Shown here piece by piece: positions 54,021 to 63,097 of a stretch of DNA of 64,000 nt; the first letter of the stretch is position 1; each line of letters opens with the position of its first letter. The stretch comes from SAT2750 sp963581185 (lineage in GTDB: Bacteria; Planctomycetota; Planctomycetia; Pirellulales; Pirellulaceae). The notes beneath the pieces were generated by a model. That model worked only from the letters and a program-made list of their open reading frames with translations. It was not told the origin of the DNA and did no database searches. Made by a program: the position numbers and the translations under genes. The stretch spans positions 15,737-79,736 of the forward strand of contig CAUZOB010000001.1 of NCBI GenBank assembly GCA_963581185.1. The letters run 5' to 3'.

Positions 54021-57000
54021 TTACCGCTTGGCCTGCAGGATCAGGCCGGCATAGCCCACCACGCGACTACTGTCGCCACTCACGTCTGCACTGGTGGTAT
54101 AGCCGACCTGGCTGCAGGAACCGAGCTGGCCCAGTTGCCGCAGGCACTGCATCACGATCACGGCAGGCCGCATGCCACACATGCTGATCTCTTTCTCTGT
54201 GACCGTTTCGTAAAGCTGAGCTGGATCCAGCGACTCCATCGCCGCCAGCGCGAGTGCGTCGACCTGGCGCGTCCGCTTGTCATTCGCAAAGTGATTCATG
54301 TCACTGGAGATGACCAGCAACGGCTGCTGCGGCAACGTGCCCAGCACGCCTGCCAGCTGATCTCCAAGGCCCTGGCAATCTGCCAGGCTGGCGTTGCCCA
54401 CGGCGATTCCCACCACCCGTGTCTTCGGTGCCAGGCGCGATAGCAGCGGCAACTCAATTTCTATCCCATGTTCGTTTCGATGTGCCGCTTCATCCAGCTC
54501 CAGGCCGTCAATGCTGTCGGCCAGCACCTGGGCCAGTTCCATATCTGTCTCGATACGCTTTCCTGGAATGGACCAGGCGGCGTGTGGATCGATCGCCCAG
54601 TCCGCCCCGAGTGGGGTGTGCTTGGGACTAATAATGATCACGGTGGAAGGGATCTCGACCCGCTTCAGTACATCGGCGGCCAGGCGGCCGGAAAAGACCA
54701 GCCCGGCATGCGGGACCATGACTGCCGCGGCAGCCATTTTTTCGTCGGGAATATCTCCCAGCAGATCGTCGGTCATGGCCGCCAGCTCGTCAGCGTCGCC
54801 GGGATAAAAACGTCCTGCCACGGCTGCAGCCCGGGTTGAGTTGTCATTCTCCTGGCTGGCCTGTCGCAGCATGCTGAATCGGAATGGGCTGGTCGTTGAA
54901 GCGCTGCGATAGCTGACCAGCTGCCAGTCCTTGAGGTGTGTGACCTTGGCGAGTTCACTCAGTTCATCGACGCCTTGTTGTGCTGACTGACCGCGGTCGC
55001 TCAGCCAGGCACTCTGCTCACCGTCACTGATCACGATCGCTCGCTGTTGATCGATGGCGGCGGGATCGGCCGTCTCCAGGCTGCCGTGCGGAATTGGATC
55101 TTCCAGCAACAGTAGCTGTGGCTGCATCTGCTCAACGAATTGCCGTTTCACGTCCTGGCGGCCAAGAGCTCTGGCAAGGTTTTCAACCAGCTGGAACAAG
55201 GTGGCTTGTAGGGGAACCTTGTTGCCCGCTGAGAGTCGGCCTGATTGGATCGTCCCACCGCTGCCAGGGTCGGTCAGCTGCAGGGCAAGACCGTGGATCA
55301 TCATGTCCGGGCAGTTAGTGAGGTAATAGTTGGGAGTCGCACCAGCGATCAGTGCTGCCAGGTTCTGGCGGCTGTGGTCGGCCAGCGCACTCAGCTCAGC
55401 TGGCTGCAGGAGGGCGGAATCGTCGATTGAGATTAGCACGCTGGTATCCCAGGCTGCCTCGATCACCTGGACTTCGAAAGTTTGCAGGCTGGCATCGTCC
55501 TGCTGCCAGGCATCTTCCGGCAGGCCGGCCTTGTGGCACACCCGTCGCAGGAACTGCTCGCTGTCCCAACCGAAGTCAACCGCCACGACCGGAAGCAGCA
55601 GGCCACTCTTGTTACCCTGTCGGATGACCAGCCCGTGGTGACCTACCTGGATCACACTCTGGCGCTGGTCGGCGGGGATATCGACAGGCTGAAAATTGTG
55701 CAGCAGGGATATATCGACTTTCAGGCCCTCCAGTTCGGCTGGCGAAATGGGCGGAAAACGTCGATCTCGAGTTGCGGTGCTGACGGCAGCCTGTTGAAGC
55801 GCGTCGGCCAGCGAAAATGGTCGGTTCAATACCCCGCAACAGGCGCGCAACTGTTGGTCCTTCTTGAGCGTTACGAAGCAGCCCATCACGGTCGAATCGG
55901 CTGCTGGACCAAGTGCATCTGCCAGGTCCGGGGAGGCGTCGCCTACGACTGCCTTAGCCAGCAGCTGGCAGGTGGCGCGGTGAACCCGCTGCTGGTCTGG
56001 TTCAGACAGCGGGCTGAAATCGGTATTGGGACTCGCCGATTGTGGCGAGTCAGCGGAAGAGGACATGGCGGGGTCCTGTAGTCGAGGATTTGGCTTACTG
56101 GCGTAGTCCTGGATTCGCACGGGCTGGCGTTTACGGCCCCAGTCGCCGGGCTGGTCAGCAAATCGGCCGGCAACCTGGTGTCCACATTGGCCACACCTGT
56201 TGCCATCCAGCTGGTAGCTACCGAGCTCGTACCAATCTCGTTGAATCAGCAGCGTACTGCAGGACGGACAGTAAGTGCTCTGGTGCTGTTCGTCGTTGAC
56301 ATTGCCGACGTAAGCGTGACGTATTCCCTGTTCTTTCGCCAGCGAATGTGCACGTAGCAGCGTTTCGTGCGGCGTACGCGGCTTGTCGGTCATCCGGTAG
56401 TCGGGATGAAAAGCAGAAAAATGGACCGGCACGTCGTCCCCCAGGTTGGCCAGGATCCAGTCCACCATCCTGGAGAGTTCGTCGTCGCTGTCGTTTTCTC
56501 CAGGAATGATCAGGTTGGTAATCTCGAACCAGGTATCGCTTTCATCCGCCAGCCACTTGAGCGTGTCGAGTACAGGTTGCATGTGAGAGAGCGTGATCAG
56601 TCGATAGAAATCTTCGTTGAAAGCCTTGAGGTCGACGTTGGCTGCATCCATCACCTCAAAGAAGGGCTGACGAGCCGCTTCGGATATGTAACCTGCTGTG
56701 ACCGCCACGGTCTTGATCCCCCGCTGGTGGCAGGCACGGGCTACATCGATTGCATATTCGGCCCAGATGACGGGGTCGTTGTAGGTGAAAGCCACACTCT
56801 GGCAACCGAGTTGCAGCGCTGCTTCGGCAATCGTCTCCGGGGTCGCTTCCTCACTCAGCTGTCGGATTTCCCGCGACTTGGAGATATCCCAGTTCTGGCA
56901 GAACTTGCAGCCCAGGTTGCAGCCAGCAGTACCGAAGGAGAGCACGCTGGTTCCAGGGTAAAAGTGGTTGAGCGGCTTTTTCTCGATCGGGTCGATACAA

Positions 57001-57221
57001 AAGCCGGTGCTGCGGCCGTAGGTCGTCAGCTGCATCTGGCCGCCGCTGTACTCGCGCACGAAACAAAATCCGCGGTCACCTTCGGCCAGGTGACATTCGC
57101 GCGGGCAGAGGTCACAGATGACGCGTCCGGCGGTCTCACTATCATGCCACCAACCACCGGGCATGTTGCCATCGGCGGAAGGGTCTACTTGCGGCGGGAG
57201 GCCCACGACTCGGCCAGCCAT
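54021..57221 (-). CDS. AmmeMemoRadiSam fusion protein (radical SAM + AMMECR1 + Memo)
   Basis: This 1066-aa three-part fusion begins with N-terminal Cys-rich CDLCPRECHLAEGDRGFC (36-53), then a PflA-like radical SAM domain with CxxxCxxC at C101/C105/C108 (GCNLGCKFCQNWDISKS), and a zinc-ribbon CPSC...CGQC (318-346). An AMMECR1 domain spans about 405-600 (GCFVTLKKDQQLRACCGVL, LKVDISLLH, HHGLVIRQGNKSGLLLP). A region of about 190 aa that I do not recognise spans 600-790. The Memo/AMMECR1-associated dioxygenase-like domain is 797-1063 with His838 (MVPHAGLVFSGRLA), His868, His918, His977 (SSDMNHFAND) and Cys1015 (MCGMRP). The three proteins are normally separate genes of one conserved system of unknown substrate. 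Confidence 0.9.
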   Translation of the reverse strand: MAGRVVGLPPQVDPSADGNMPGGWWHDSETAGRVICDLCPRECHLAEGDRGFCFVREYSGGQMQLTTYGRSTGFCIDPIEKKPLNHFYPGTSVLSFGTAGCNLGCKFCQNWDISKSREIRQLSEEATPETIAEAALQLGCQSVAFTYNDPVIWAEYAIDVARACHQRGIKTVAVTAGYISEAARQPFFEVMDAANVDLKAFNEDFYRLITLSHMQPVLDTLKWLADESDTWFEITNLIIPGENDSDDELSRMVDWILANLGDDVPVHFSAFHPDYRMTDKPRTPHETLLRAHSLAKEQGIRHAYVGNVNDEQHQSTYCPSCSTLLIQRDWYELGSYQLDGNRCGQCGHQVAGRFADQPGDWGRKRQPVRIQDYASKPNPRLQDPAMSSSADSPQSASPNTDFSPLSEPDQQRVHRATCQLLAKAVVGDASPDLADALGPAADSTVMGCFVTLKKDQQLRACCGVLNRPFSLADALQQAAVSTATRDRRFPPISPAELEGLKVDISLLHNFQPVDIPADQRQSVIQVGHHGLVIRQGNKSGLLLPVVAVDFGWDSEQFLRRVCHKAGLPEDAWQQDDASLQTFEVQVIEAAWDTSVLISIDDSALLQPAELSALADHSRQNLAALIAGATPNYYLTNCPDMMIHGLALQLTDPGSGGTIQSGRLSAGNKVPLQATLFQLVENLARALGRQDVKRQFVEQMQPQLLLLEDPIPHGSLETADPAAIDQQRAIVISDGEQSAWLSDRGQSAQQGVDELSELAKVTHLKDWQLVSYRSASTTSPFRFSMLRQASQENDNSTRAAAVAGRFYPGDADELAAMTDDLLGDIPDEKMAAAAVMVPHAGLVFSGRLAADVLKRVEIPSTVIIISPKHTPLGADWAIDPHAAWSIPGKRIETDMELAQVLADSIDGLELDEAAHRNEHGIEIELPLLSRLAPKTRVVGIAVGNASLADCQGLGDQLAGVLGTLPQQPLLVISSDMNHFANDKRTRQVDALALAAMESLDPAQLYETVTEKEISMCGMRPAVIVMQCLRQLGQLGSCSQVGYTTSADVSGDSSRVVGYAGLILQAKR

Positions 57222-57357
57222 GGTCGGATTCCTTGTATTCGTTGTTGCTGAGTTGTTCTCGACCCAAGAATAAACCAGTCGACCGATGGCGGGTAGCCAA
57301 TTCGGTGGCCTTGGAGGATAACAGGAAGCTCAGTGGAGGATCCTGAGTGCTCGAAAG

Positions 57358-58134
57358 ATGTACGAACTAGCAACCGAATACGAGATCTGGCAGTACCTGC
57401 TAGCTGGTGTGATCCTGCTCTGCAGCAGCCTGCTGCAGGCAGTGATCGGCTTCGGTGCGGGTGTATTCGGTATCCCGCTGCTGCTGATGTCCGGCTTTGA
57501 TCATCGCGTTGCGATCCCGATCATCGTGATGACCTCGATGACTCAATCCCTGATCGGATCGGTGCGTCTGCGGAAACATTCCCAGTGGAAAATGGCCTGG
57601 CGCCCGGCCTTGATCCGTATCTCGATCATACCACTTGGCGGCTTCTTGCTTGTCCTGGTTGGCCGCCTGGGTGCCCAGTATGTTCGCCAGGCGATCGGCG
57701 GTGTGCTGCTGTTGATCGTCTTTATCAAGTGGCGGATCAAGGTCGAGCCGACCCATGAGTTACCGACTTTCTGGGTCTGGGTAGCATTCCCAATCAGTGG
57801 CATCCTGCTGGGATTTTGTGGAATGGGGGGACCGGCCGTTGCCCTCTGGGTGATGGCTCAGCCCTGGAGTGCGATTCGTAGCCGGGCCTTTCTGTTCAAC
57901 ATGCTGGTAACTGGCATGGTGCCGCTGACGATTCAGCTGATTATCCTCTTCAAGACTCAGGCCCTGTTGGGATTGGCGATTGGTGCTGCCGGCTTACCGC
58001 TTATTTTCCTCGGCACCTGGCTGGGGATTTCGACGGGTGACAAATTGCCACGAAAACAACTCAATACAGCGTCCCTGATCGTACTGACCCTGATCGCCAT
58101 CAGCGCTATCCTGACTCCGCTGCTGACAGGCTAG
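57358..58134 (+). CDS. TauE/SafE-family membrane exporter
   Basis: This 258-aa integral membrane protein has about eight helices and the family pattern of two related halves: VILLCSSLLQAVIGFGAGVF with a GIPLLL turn, and ISGILLGFCGMGGPAVALWV. The PIIVMTSMTQSLIGSVRLRK segment lies between. The family exports sulfite, sulfoacetate or related organosulfonates, or transports other anions. The substrate is unknown here. It is divergent from the AmmeMemoRadiSam fusion gene (136-base gap). The 292 bases between its stop and the next start hold no feature I can name. Confidence 0.86.
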   Translation: MYELATEYEIWQYLLAGVILLCSSLLQAVIGFGAGVFGIPLLLMSGFDHRVAIPIIVMTSMTQSLIGSVRLRKHSQWKMAWRPALIRISIIPLGGFLLVLVGRLGAQYVRQAIGGVLLLIVFIKWRIKVEPTHELPTFWVWVAFPISGILLGFCGMGGPAVALWVMAQPWSAIRSRAFLFNMLVTGMVPLTIQLIILFKTQALLGLAIGAAGLPLIFLGTWLGISTGDKLPRKQLNTASLIVLTLIAISAILTPLLTG

Positions 58135-58426
58135 CGGCTTACAGATTACAGCTGAGGGTTAGGCGCGGATCCTGCAGAATCCTCCGAGAGCCAGTCAACT
58201 GTCCAACGGCAGCTTTTTCAACGCCCAATCGAGCTGATCGTTATAACCTGCTCGCTGGCTGGTACATCCGCTACAGAATTCCCCCCGCCCGGCGTCGTCA
58301 TGAGTGAATTCAGCTGACCTTTCGCTGGCAAGGCGCATAATTGCGCACATACGGGGCACAGCGATCGAGGAGGCCAGTCCATGGGCTGGCGATGGCCTCC
58401 AGGAACAGAGATCGCAGGGAGGCACC

Positions 58427-61400
58427 ATGCGCGGGCGAAGTCGTCATTGGCGGCTGCGCGCTGGACGGAATCAGCGTTGGCAGAAAACAGAAAAGCGGAG
58501 GCTTTTCTTTGAGCAGCTGGAACCACGGCAGATGCTAACTGCCGCTGCATTCTCGATTTTCGAGAATACGGACTCGGTCCAGCCCGAGCCAGTTGCCGGT
58601 CTTATCGACCCGCTGTTGATCGACCAGGCGGTCGCCAACCTGACCTCCACTGGCACCAACCAGCCCATCGTTCAGCGACAGGTTGCCGATCTCCACAGCG
58701 GCAATGAATTCTCGCTCCAGACCATGCAATCATCCGGCCTGGTACGGCTGGATGAACTGCGAGCCAATCCGGAGCTGGCCGATATCGATGGCCGTGGGTT
58801 TTCTGTTGTGATTATCGATACCGGTATCGACCTGGATCACCCCTTCTTTGGGACCGATGCTGACGGTGATGGGATCGCCGACCGGATCGTCTTCAACTAT
58901 GACTTTTCCGGCGGCAATGACAACGATGCCTCGGACTACGACGGGCACGGCTCAAATGTCTCCAGTATTGTTGCTTCCAGTGACAGCCTCCGACCTGGCA
59001 TGGCATCCGCTGCCGGCATCATTCATCTCAAAGTGTTTCCCGACCAGGGGGGTGCTGCCACCACCCGCGACATCGAGGAAGCTCTGCAGTGGGTAGTCGC
59101 CAACGCTGGTCTTTACAACATTGCCAGCGTCAACATGTCACTCGGCTATGGCAACTTTGCCTACGCCCGCAACAACACCGCATGGTCAGATGAGTTCAAG
59201 GCCCTGGAGTCGCTGGACGTGATCATGGTGGCCGCAGCGGGCAATGACTACTACGAGCTGGAATCGACCGCCGGCATCTCCCTGCCTGCTGCCGATCCCG
59301 GCGTGATCTCAGTGGGTGCTGTCTTTGCTGGCAACATCGGCGGCGTGCGTTATTTCGACGGAGCCCATGCGGCACGCAGTGGCCCCGATATCATCACGCC
59401 GTTTTCCCAGCGGCATCCCGCGATGCTGGATGTCTTTGCCCCGGGAGCTCCGATTTCCGGAGCTGGAGCCAACGGCGGCCTGCTGACCCAGCACGGGACC
59501 AGCCAGGCGACACCACACGTGGCTGGAGCAGCGGCACTGGCTCAGCAGATTTCCACACAACTGCTTGGCCGACGATTGACGGTCGACGAATTCCGCCACC
59601 TGCTGGCCACAGCCTCAACCACGATTACCGATGGCGATGATGAAAACGACAATGTTCTGCATAGCGGCCTCGAGTACCCACGGCTGGACCTGGTAAAAAT
59701 GGCCGCGGGGATTCAACAGCTGCAACCCGGCGCAATTGAAGGCCGGGTCTTTCATGACCTCGACGCCGATGGTTCAACGGCCACCGACCCCGGACTCTCG
59801 GGACAACTTGTCTATCTCGACAGCAACAATAACGGCCAGCTGGATGCGACCACAACAAGCTTCGACTCGACCGCAGCCAGCCAGGTGATTGCCGACCAGT
59901 CGATGCTGCAATCCACCATCCTGGTTGAAGACCAGCAAGGTCCGCTGACCGACGTGAATGTCAGGATCGATGTTCGCCATAGCTGGAATGCTGACCTGGT
60001 AGTGTACCTGGTCAGCCCGCAGGGGACACGAGTTGAGCTGATCTCAGACATTGGTAACGGACAGACGGACTTTCGCGATACAGTCTTCGACGACCAGGCA
60101 CGGTCGCCGGTCCATCGAGGTTCGTCGCCCTACCAAGGGTCCTACCGTCCCACCGAGTCGCTCGGCCAGCTTGCCGGAGAAAGTGCGGCTGGCGAATGGA
60201 CCCTGGAAGTTCATGATCGATTTGAGCGTGATGAGGGGCGACTGGAGTCCTGGTCGCTTGAATTGAGTCACACCGAATTGTCGACACGGACTGGCAGTAG
60301 CGGAGAATTTCAATTCGACAGCCTGGTCTCTGGACAATACTTCGTCCGCACCGACGTGCCTGCCAACTGGCTGATGCTGCCGACCGCAGTCGCCAGTGGT
60401 GGTCTGCAGGAGCTGACGGTGACAGCCGGACAGACAACCGCAGCGGTCGAGTTTGCCTATCAGACATCCCTGCAGATCTGGCTGACCGACAGCGTGATTC
60501 GTGAAGACGATGGTCCGCAGGCAACCGAGCTGGTTGTCTCGCGCCAGGGAGTGTCGTTAGCGGATGACCTGTGGGTGACACTCGTCCATAACGATGCCAG
60601 TGAAATTGACTTGCCGGGCCAGGTGGTTATCCCAGCTGGCGCTGATGAAGTAACGGTGGCTGTGAACACGGTCGACGACCGCCTGCGTGACGGTACGCAG
60701 CAGGTGACGATCACAGCCAGCTCGACGGGGCTGGGAAGCGATACAGCGGTGCTGGCTGTTGACGATCACGAGCTGCTGACACTCACCAGCCAAACGTCCA
60801 GTGTCAGGGAAAACGCCGGCTCGGCTGCGATCGAGCTGCTTATCGAACGCAGCGACTTCGAGACCCAAGCGCCATTACAAATCGAATTGACTTCAAGCGA
60901 CAGCAGCGAACTGGCTCTGCCCTCCAGCGTCCTGATGGCTGCCGACGTAACGTCTCTGACGATCCTGGTTGACGTTATTGACGATCAGATTCTTGACGGC
61001 ACCCAGCAGGTGCAGGTACGGGCCAGGGCTGCCGGCTTCCTGCCAGCAGAAATCGAGCTGAATGTACTGGACTATGAGCCGCTGCAGCTTGCTGTGGACG
61101 ACCATGTTGCCTGGGTATCAGCCACGGCTGGCAGCAACACGCTGACCATTAATCGCAATCCGCTTGAATTGGCTGATCCGCTGTCGGTTCAGCTTGACTG
61201 GCAGGGCGCCGTTGGACTGGCAGTCGCCGACCAGTTCGTGATTCCTGCTGGAGTTGAATCGGCCGATCTGCAGATCCAGGTCGAGGATCCTGGTAACTGG
61301 TCGCAAACACGGCAGGTTGTTGTGACCGCCGAGGCATCTGGCTATGAAGCGACCACCGCCAGATTCTGGTTCTCTGATCGGGCTGGCCTGCATCTCGAAT

Positions 61401-62272
61401 CGGACCAGGCATCGGTTGCTGAGAACGCTGGAGCGGCGGCACTTACCTGGATCGTCAGCCGGGCAGGTATCGGTACAGCAGAGGAACTGACGGTCCAATT
61501 GAGCAGCAGCGATACCAGTGAACTGGCTGTGCCCGATGTGATCGTGATTCCCGCGACGGCTAGCAGCATTGAGTTCATGGCCGACGTGATTGACGATCAT
61601 CTGTTTGACGGTACTCGGCCGGTCACGGTGACCGCACGAAGTGACGGCCTGGAGCAGACCAGCCTGGTGATTGAGGTTAGCGACTACGAGACCTGGCAGA
61701 ATCCGGTCAATCCGCTCGATGTCGACAACAACGGCCGTGTTACTCCCTCCGACGTGCTGGCGCTCATCAACATGATGGAGCAATCCGGGAGCATTCCGCT
61801 GCCAGTCAACACGCTACCCGAGAATGCACCCGCTCCGTTCCTGGATGTCAACGGTGACTTCCAGTTCTCGCAGGCGGATATGAAGCCGGTTGTCGATCAC
61901 TACAACGAGCTGACGCTGGCTAACCTGAGGGCACGTCAGGCCGAGGCGGAGAGGAATCGATCCAGCGATGCCAAGCAGGTGATGGCACAGCTGGTCCGGC
62001 TGAGCTTGCCCCAGCAGGTTGTCAGCAGGAGTGTTGTGATACCGGCCACGTCGGTTGTGATGCCTGCCAGCTTCGACGGCGGTGAACCGCGCCAGCGGGT
62101 CTTTGCTGAGACTCGTGATTTTGTCCGGATCTCGCGGCCAGCACGACCAGCGCCAGCGGTTCTTGCCTGGCAGCTGCCAGGCGATCCAGCGGAAGGCTTC
62201 GATTGGAGCGACCTGGACGAGCTGCTGCAGCTGTTAGAGCCCGTAGAACTCGGCAGCGGTCTGTCCGTATAG
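58427..62272 (+). CDS. subtilisin-like (S8) surface protease with P domain, Calx-beta-like repeats and dockerin
   Basis: This 1281-aa protein starts at ATG 58427, preceded by GGGAGG; the open frame from 58304 lacks a site. It begins with an Arg-rich leader and the planctomycete surface-protein motif FFEQLEPRQMLTAA (31-37 core). The S8 domain has Asp131 (VVIIDTGIDLDHPFF), His174 (YDGHGSNVSS), Asn273 (AAAGNDYY) and Ser359 (HGTSQATPHVAGAAAL). A SdrD-type B domain (GRVFHDLDADGSTATDPG) is split by a P/proprotein-convertase-like domain (about 494-615). Four Calx-beta-like repeats of about 100 aa (681-1087) follow, then a dockerin-like pair of calcium loops (DVDNNGRVTPSD, DVNGDFQFSQAD). It is expected on the cell surface as a protein-degrading or processing enzyme. 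Confidence 0.9.
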   Translation: MRGRSRHWRLRAGRNQRWQKTEKRRLFFEQLEPRQMLTAAAFSIFENTDSVQPEPVAGLIDPLLIDQAVANLTSTGTNQPIVQRQVADLHSGNEFSLQTMQSSGLVRLDELRANPELADIDGRGFSVVIIDTGIDLDHPFFGTDADGDGIADRIVFNYDFSGGNDNDASDYDGHGSNVSSIVASSDSLRPGMASAAGIIHLKVFPDQGGAATTRDIEEALQWVVANAGLYNIASVNMSLGYGNFAYARNNTAWSDEFKALESLDVIMVAAAGNDYYELESTAGISLPAADPGVISVGAVFAGNIGGVRYFDGAHAARSGPDIITPFSQRHPAMLDVFAPGAPISGAGANGGLLTQHGTSQATPHVAGAAALAQQISTQLLGRRLTVDEFRHLLATASTTITDGDDENDNVLHSGLEYPRLDLVKMAAGIQQLQPGAIEGRVFHDLDADGSTATDPGLSGQLVYLDSNNNGQLDATTTSFDSTAASQVIADQSMLQSTILVEDQQGPLTDVNVRIDVRHSWNADLVVYLVSPQGTRVELISDIGNGQTDFRDTVFDDQARSPVHRGSSPYQGSYRPTESLGQLAGESAAGEWTLEVHDRFERDEGRLESWSLELSHTELSTRTGSSGEFQFDSLVSGQYFVRTDVPANWLMLPTAVASGGLQELTVTAGQTTAAVEFAYQTSLQIWLTDSVIREDDGPQATELVVSRQGVSLADDLWVTLVHNDASEIDLPGQVVIPAGADEVTVAVNTVDDRLRDGTQQVTITASSTGLGSDTAVLAVDDHELLTLTSQTSSVRENAGSAAIELLIERSDFETQAPLQIELTSSDSSELALPSSVLMAADVTSLTILVDVIDDQILDGTQQVQVRARAAGFLPAEIELNVLDYEPLQLAVDDHVAWVSATAGSNTLTINRNPLELADPLSVQLDWQGAVGLAVADQFVIPAGVESADLQIQVEDPGNWSQTRQVVVTAEASGYEATTARFWFSDRAGLHLESDQASVAENAGAAALTWIVSRAGIGTAEELTVQLSSSDTSELAVPDVIVIPATASSIEFMADVIDDHLFDGTRPVTVTARSDGLEQTSLVIEVSDYETWQNPVNPLDVDNNGRVTPSDVLALINMMEQSGSIPLPVNTLPENAPAPFLDVNGDFQFSQADMKPVVDHYNELTLANLRARQAEAERNRSSDAKQVMAQLVRLSLPQQVVSRSVVIPATSVVMPASFDGGEPRQRVFAETRDFVRISRPARPAPAVLAWQLPGDPAEGFDWSDLDELLQLLEPVELGSGLSV

Positions 62273-63076
62273 CTGTGCCTGTTCATGTGGGCTGAGCGGT
62301 CCGAGTACTTCGGCCAGCGCATCGCAGACCTGTTGGTAGGAGCCTGCCAGTTCACAGACTGGCCAGTCCGAACCGAACATCAATCGTTCAGGGCCAAAAG
62401 CCTCGATGGCCGTTTCCACATAAGGCCGCAGATCAGCAGGCTGCCAGTGCCGCCAGTCCGCTTCGGTGATCATGCCAGACAGTTTGCAGTAGATATTGGG
62501 AAAGCGGGCTGCCGCCTGGAGATCAACTCTCCAGTCATCGATCTGCCCTGCGGCGATCTTTGGCTTGGCCAGGTGATCAATCACCATCGGCAACTCGGGC
62601 AGTGCCTGGCCCAGCGTGACCGCGTGGCGGAGGTGTTGCGTGTAAAAGAGCAGATCAAACGGGCAGCGCTGTTTTTCCAGCACGCGCAAGCCCCGCAGGA
62701 CGTCGTCGCGGACGATAAAGTCCTCGTCCGGCTCGTCCTGCGTGATGTGCCGAATGCCGACGAATTTGGAGTGGCTGCGTAATTCCAGCAGCTGCTCTTC
62801 ACATGCTGGACTGGCCAGGTCGACCCAGCCAACCACGCCGGCGATAAAGTCGTTGTTTTCCGCTAGTGAAAGGGCCCAGCGATTTTCTGCCAGGTGATGC
62901 TGGGTTTGCACAAGTACGGTTCGATCGACACCTGCCTGCTGCAGCTTTGGAGCCAGGTCAGCGGGCAGGAAATCCCGGCAGATTGTCTCGTGACCGTCAC
63001 TTTTCAGCCAGCTGTAGTCGAGCGGTTCCAGCGACCGCTGCCAGAAATGCTGGTGGGCATCAATCACGAGGCTCAT
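62234..63076 (-). CDS. amidohydrolase of the L-fuconolactonase/rhamnonolactonase type
   Basis: This 280-aa TIM-barrel amidohydrolase_2 protein starts at ATG 63076 (MSLVIDAHQHFWQRSLEPLD); TTG 63091 is an alternative start. Family marks: DAHQHFW, RTVLVQTQHHLAENRWALSL, VGWVDLASPACEEQLLEL, VGIRHITQDEPDEDFIVRDD, PELPMVIDHLAKPKIA, YCKLSGMITEADWRHW and MFGSDWPVCELAGSY. These enzymes open L-fucono- or L-rhamnono-1,4-lactone. The aldo/keto reductase gene 21 bases upstream fits a lactone-producing sugar dehydrogenase, so the two genes likely make an L-fucose oxidation pair. Its 3' end overlaps the convergent S8 gene by 39 bases. Confidence 0.87.
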   Translation of the reverse strand: MSLVIDAHQHFWQRSLEPLDYSWLKSDGHETICRDFLPADLAPKLQQAGVDRTVLVQTQHHLAENRWALSLAENNDFIAGVVGWVDLASPACEEQLLELRSHSKFVGIRHITQDEPDEDFIVRDDVLRGLRVLEKQRCPFDLLFYTQHLRHAVTLGQALPELPMVIDHLAKPKIAAGQIDDWRVDLQAAARFPNIYCKLSGMITEADWRHWQPADLRPYVETAIEAFGPERLMFGSDWPVCELAGSYQQVCDALAEVLGPLSPHEQAQLYGQTAAEFYGL

Positions 63077-63097
63077 GGTATTCTCACTCAAGGATGC

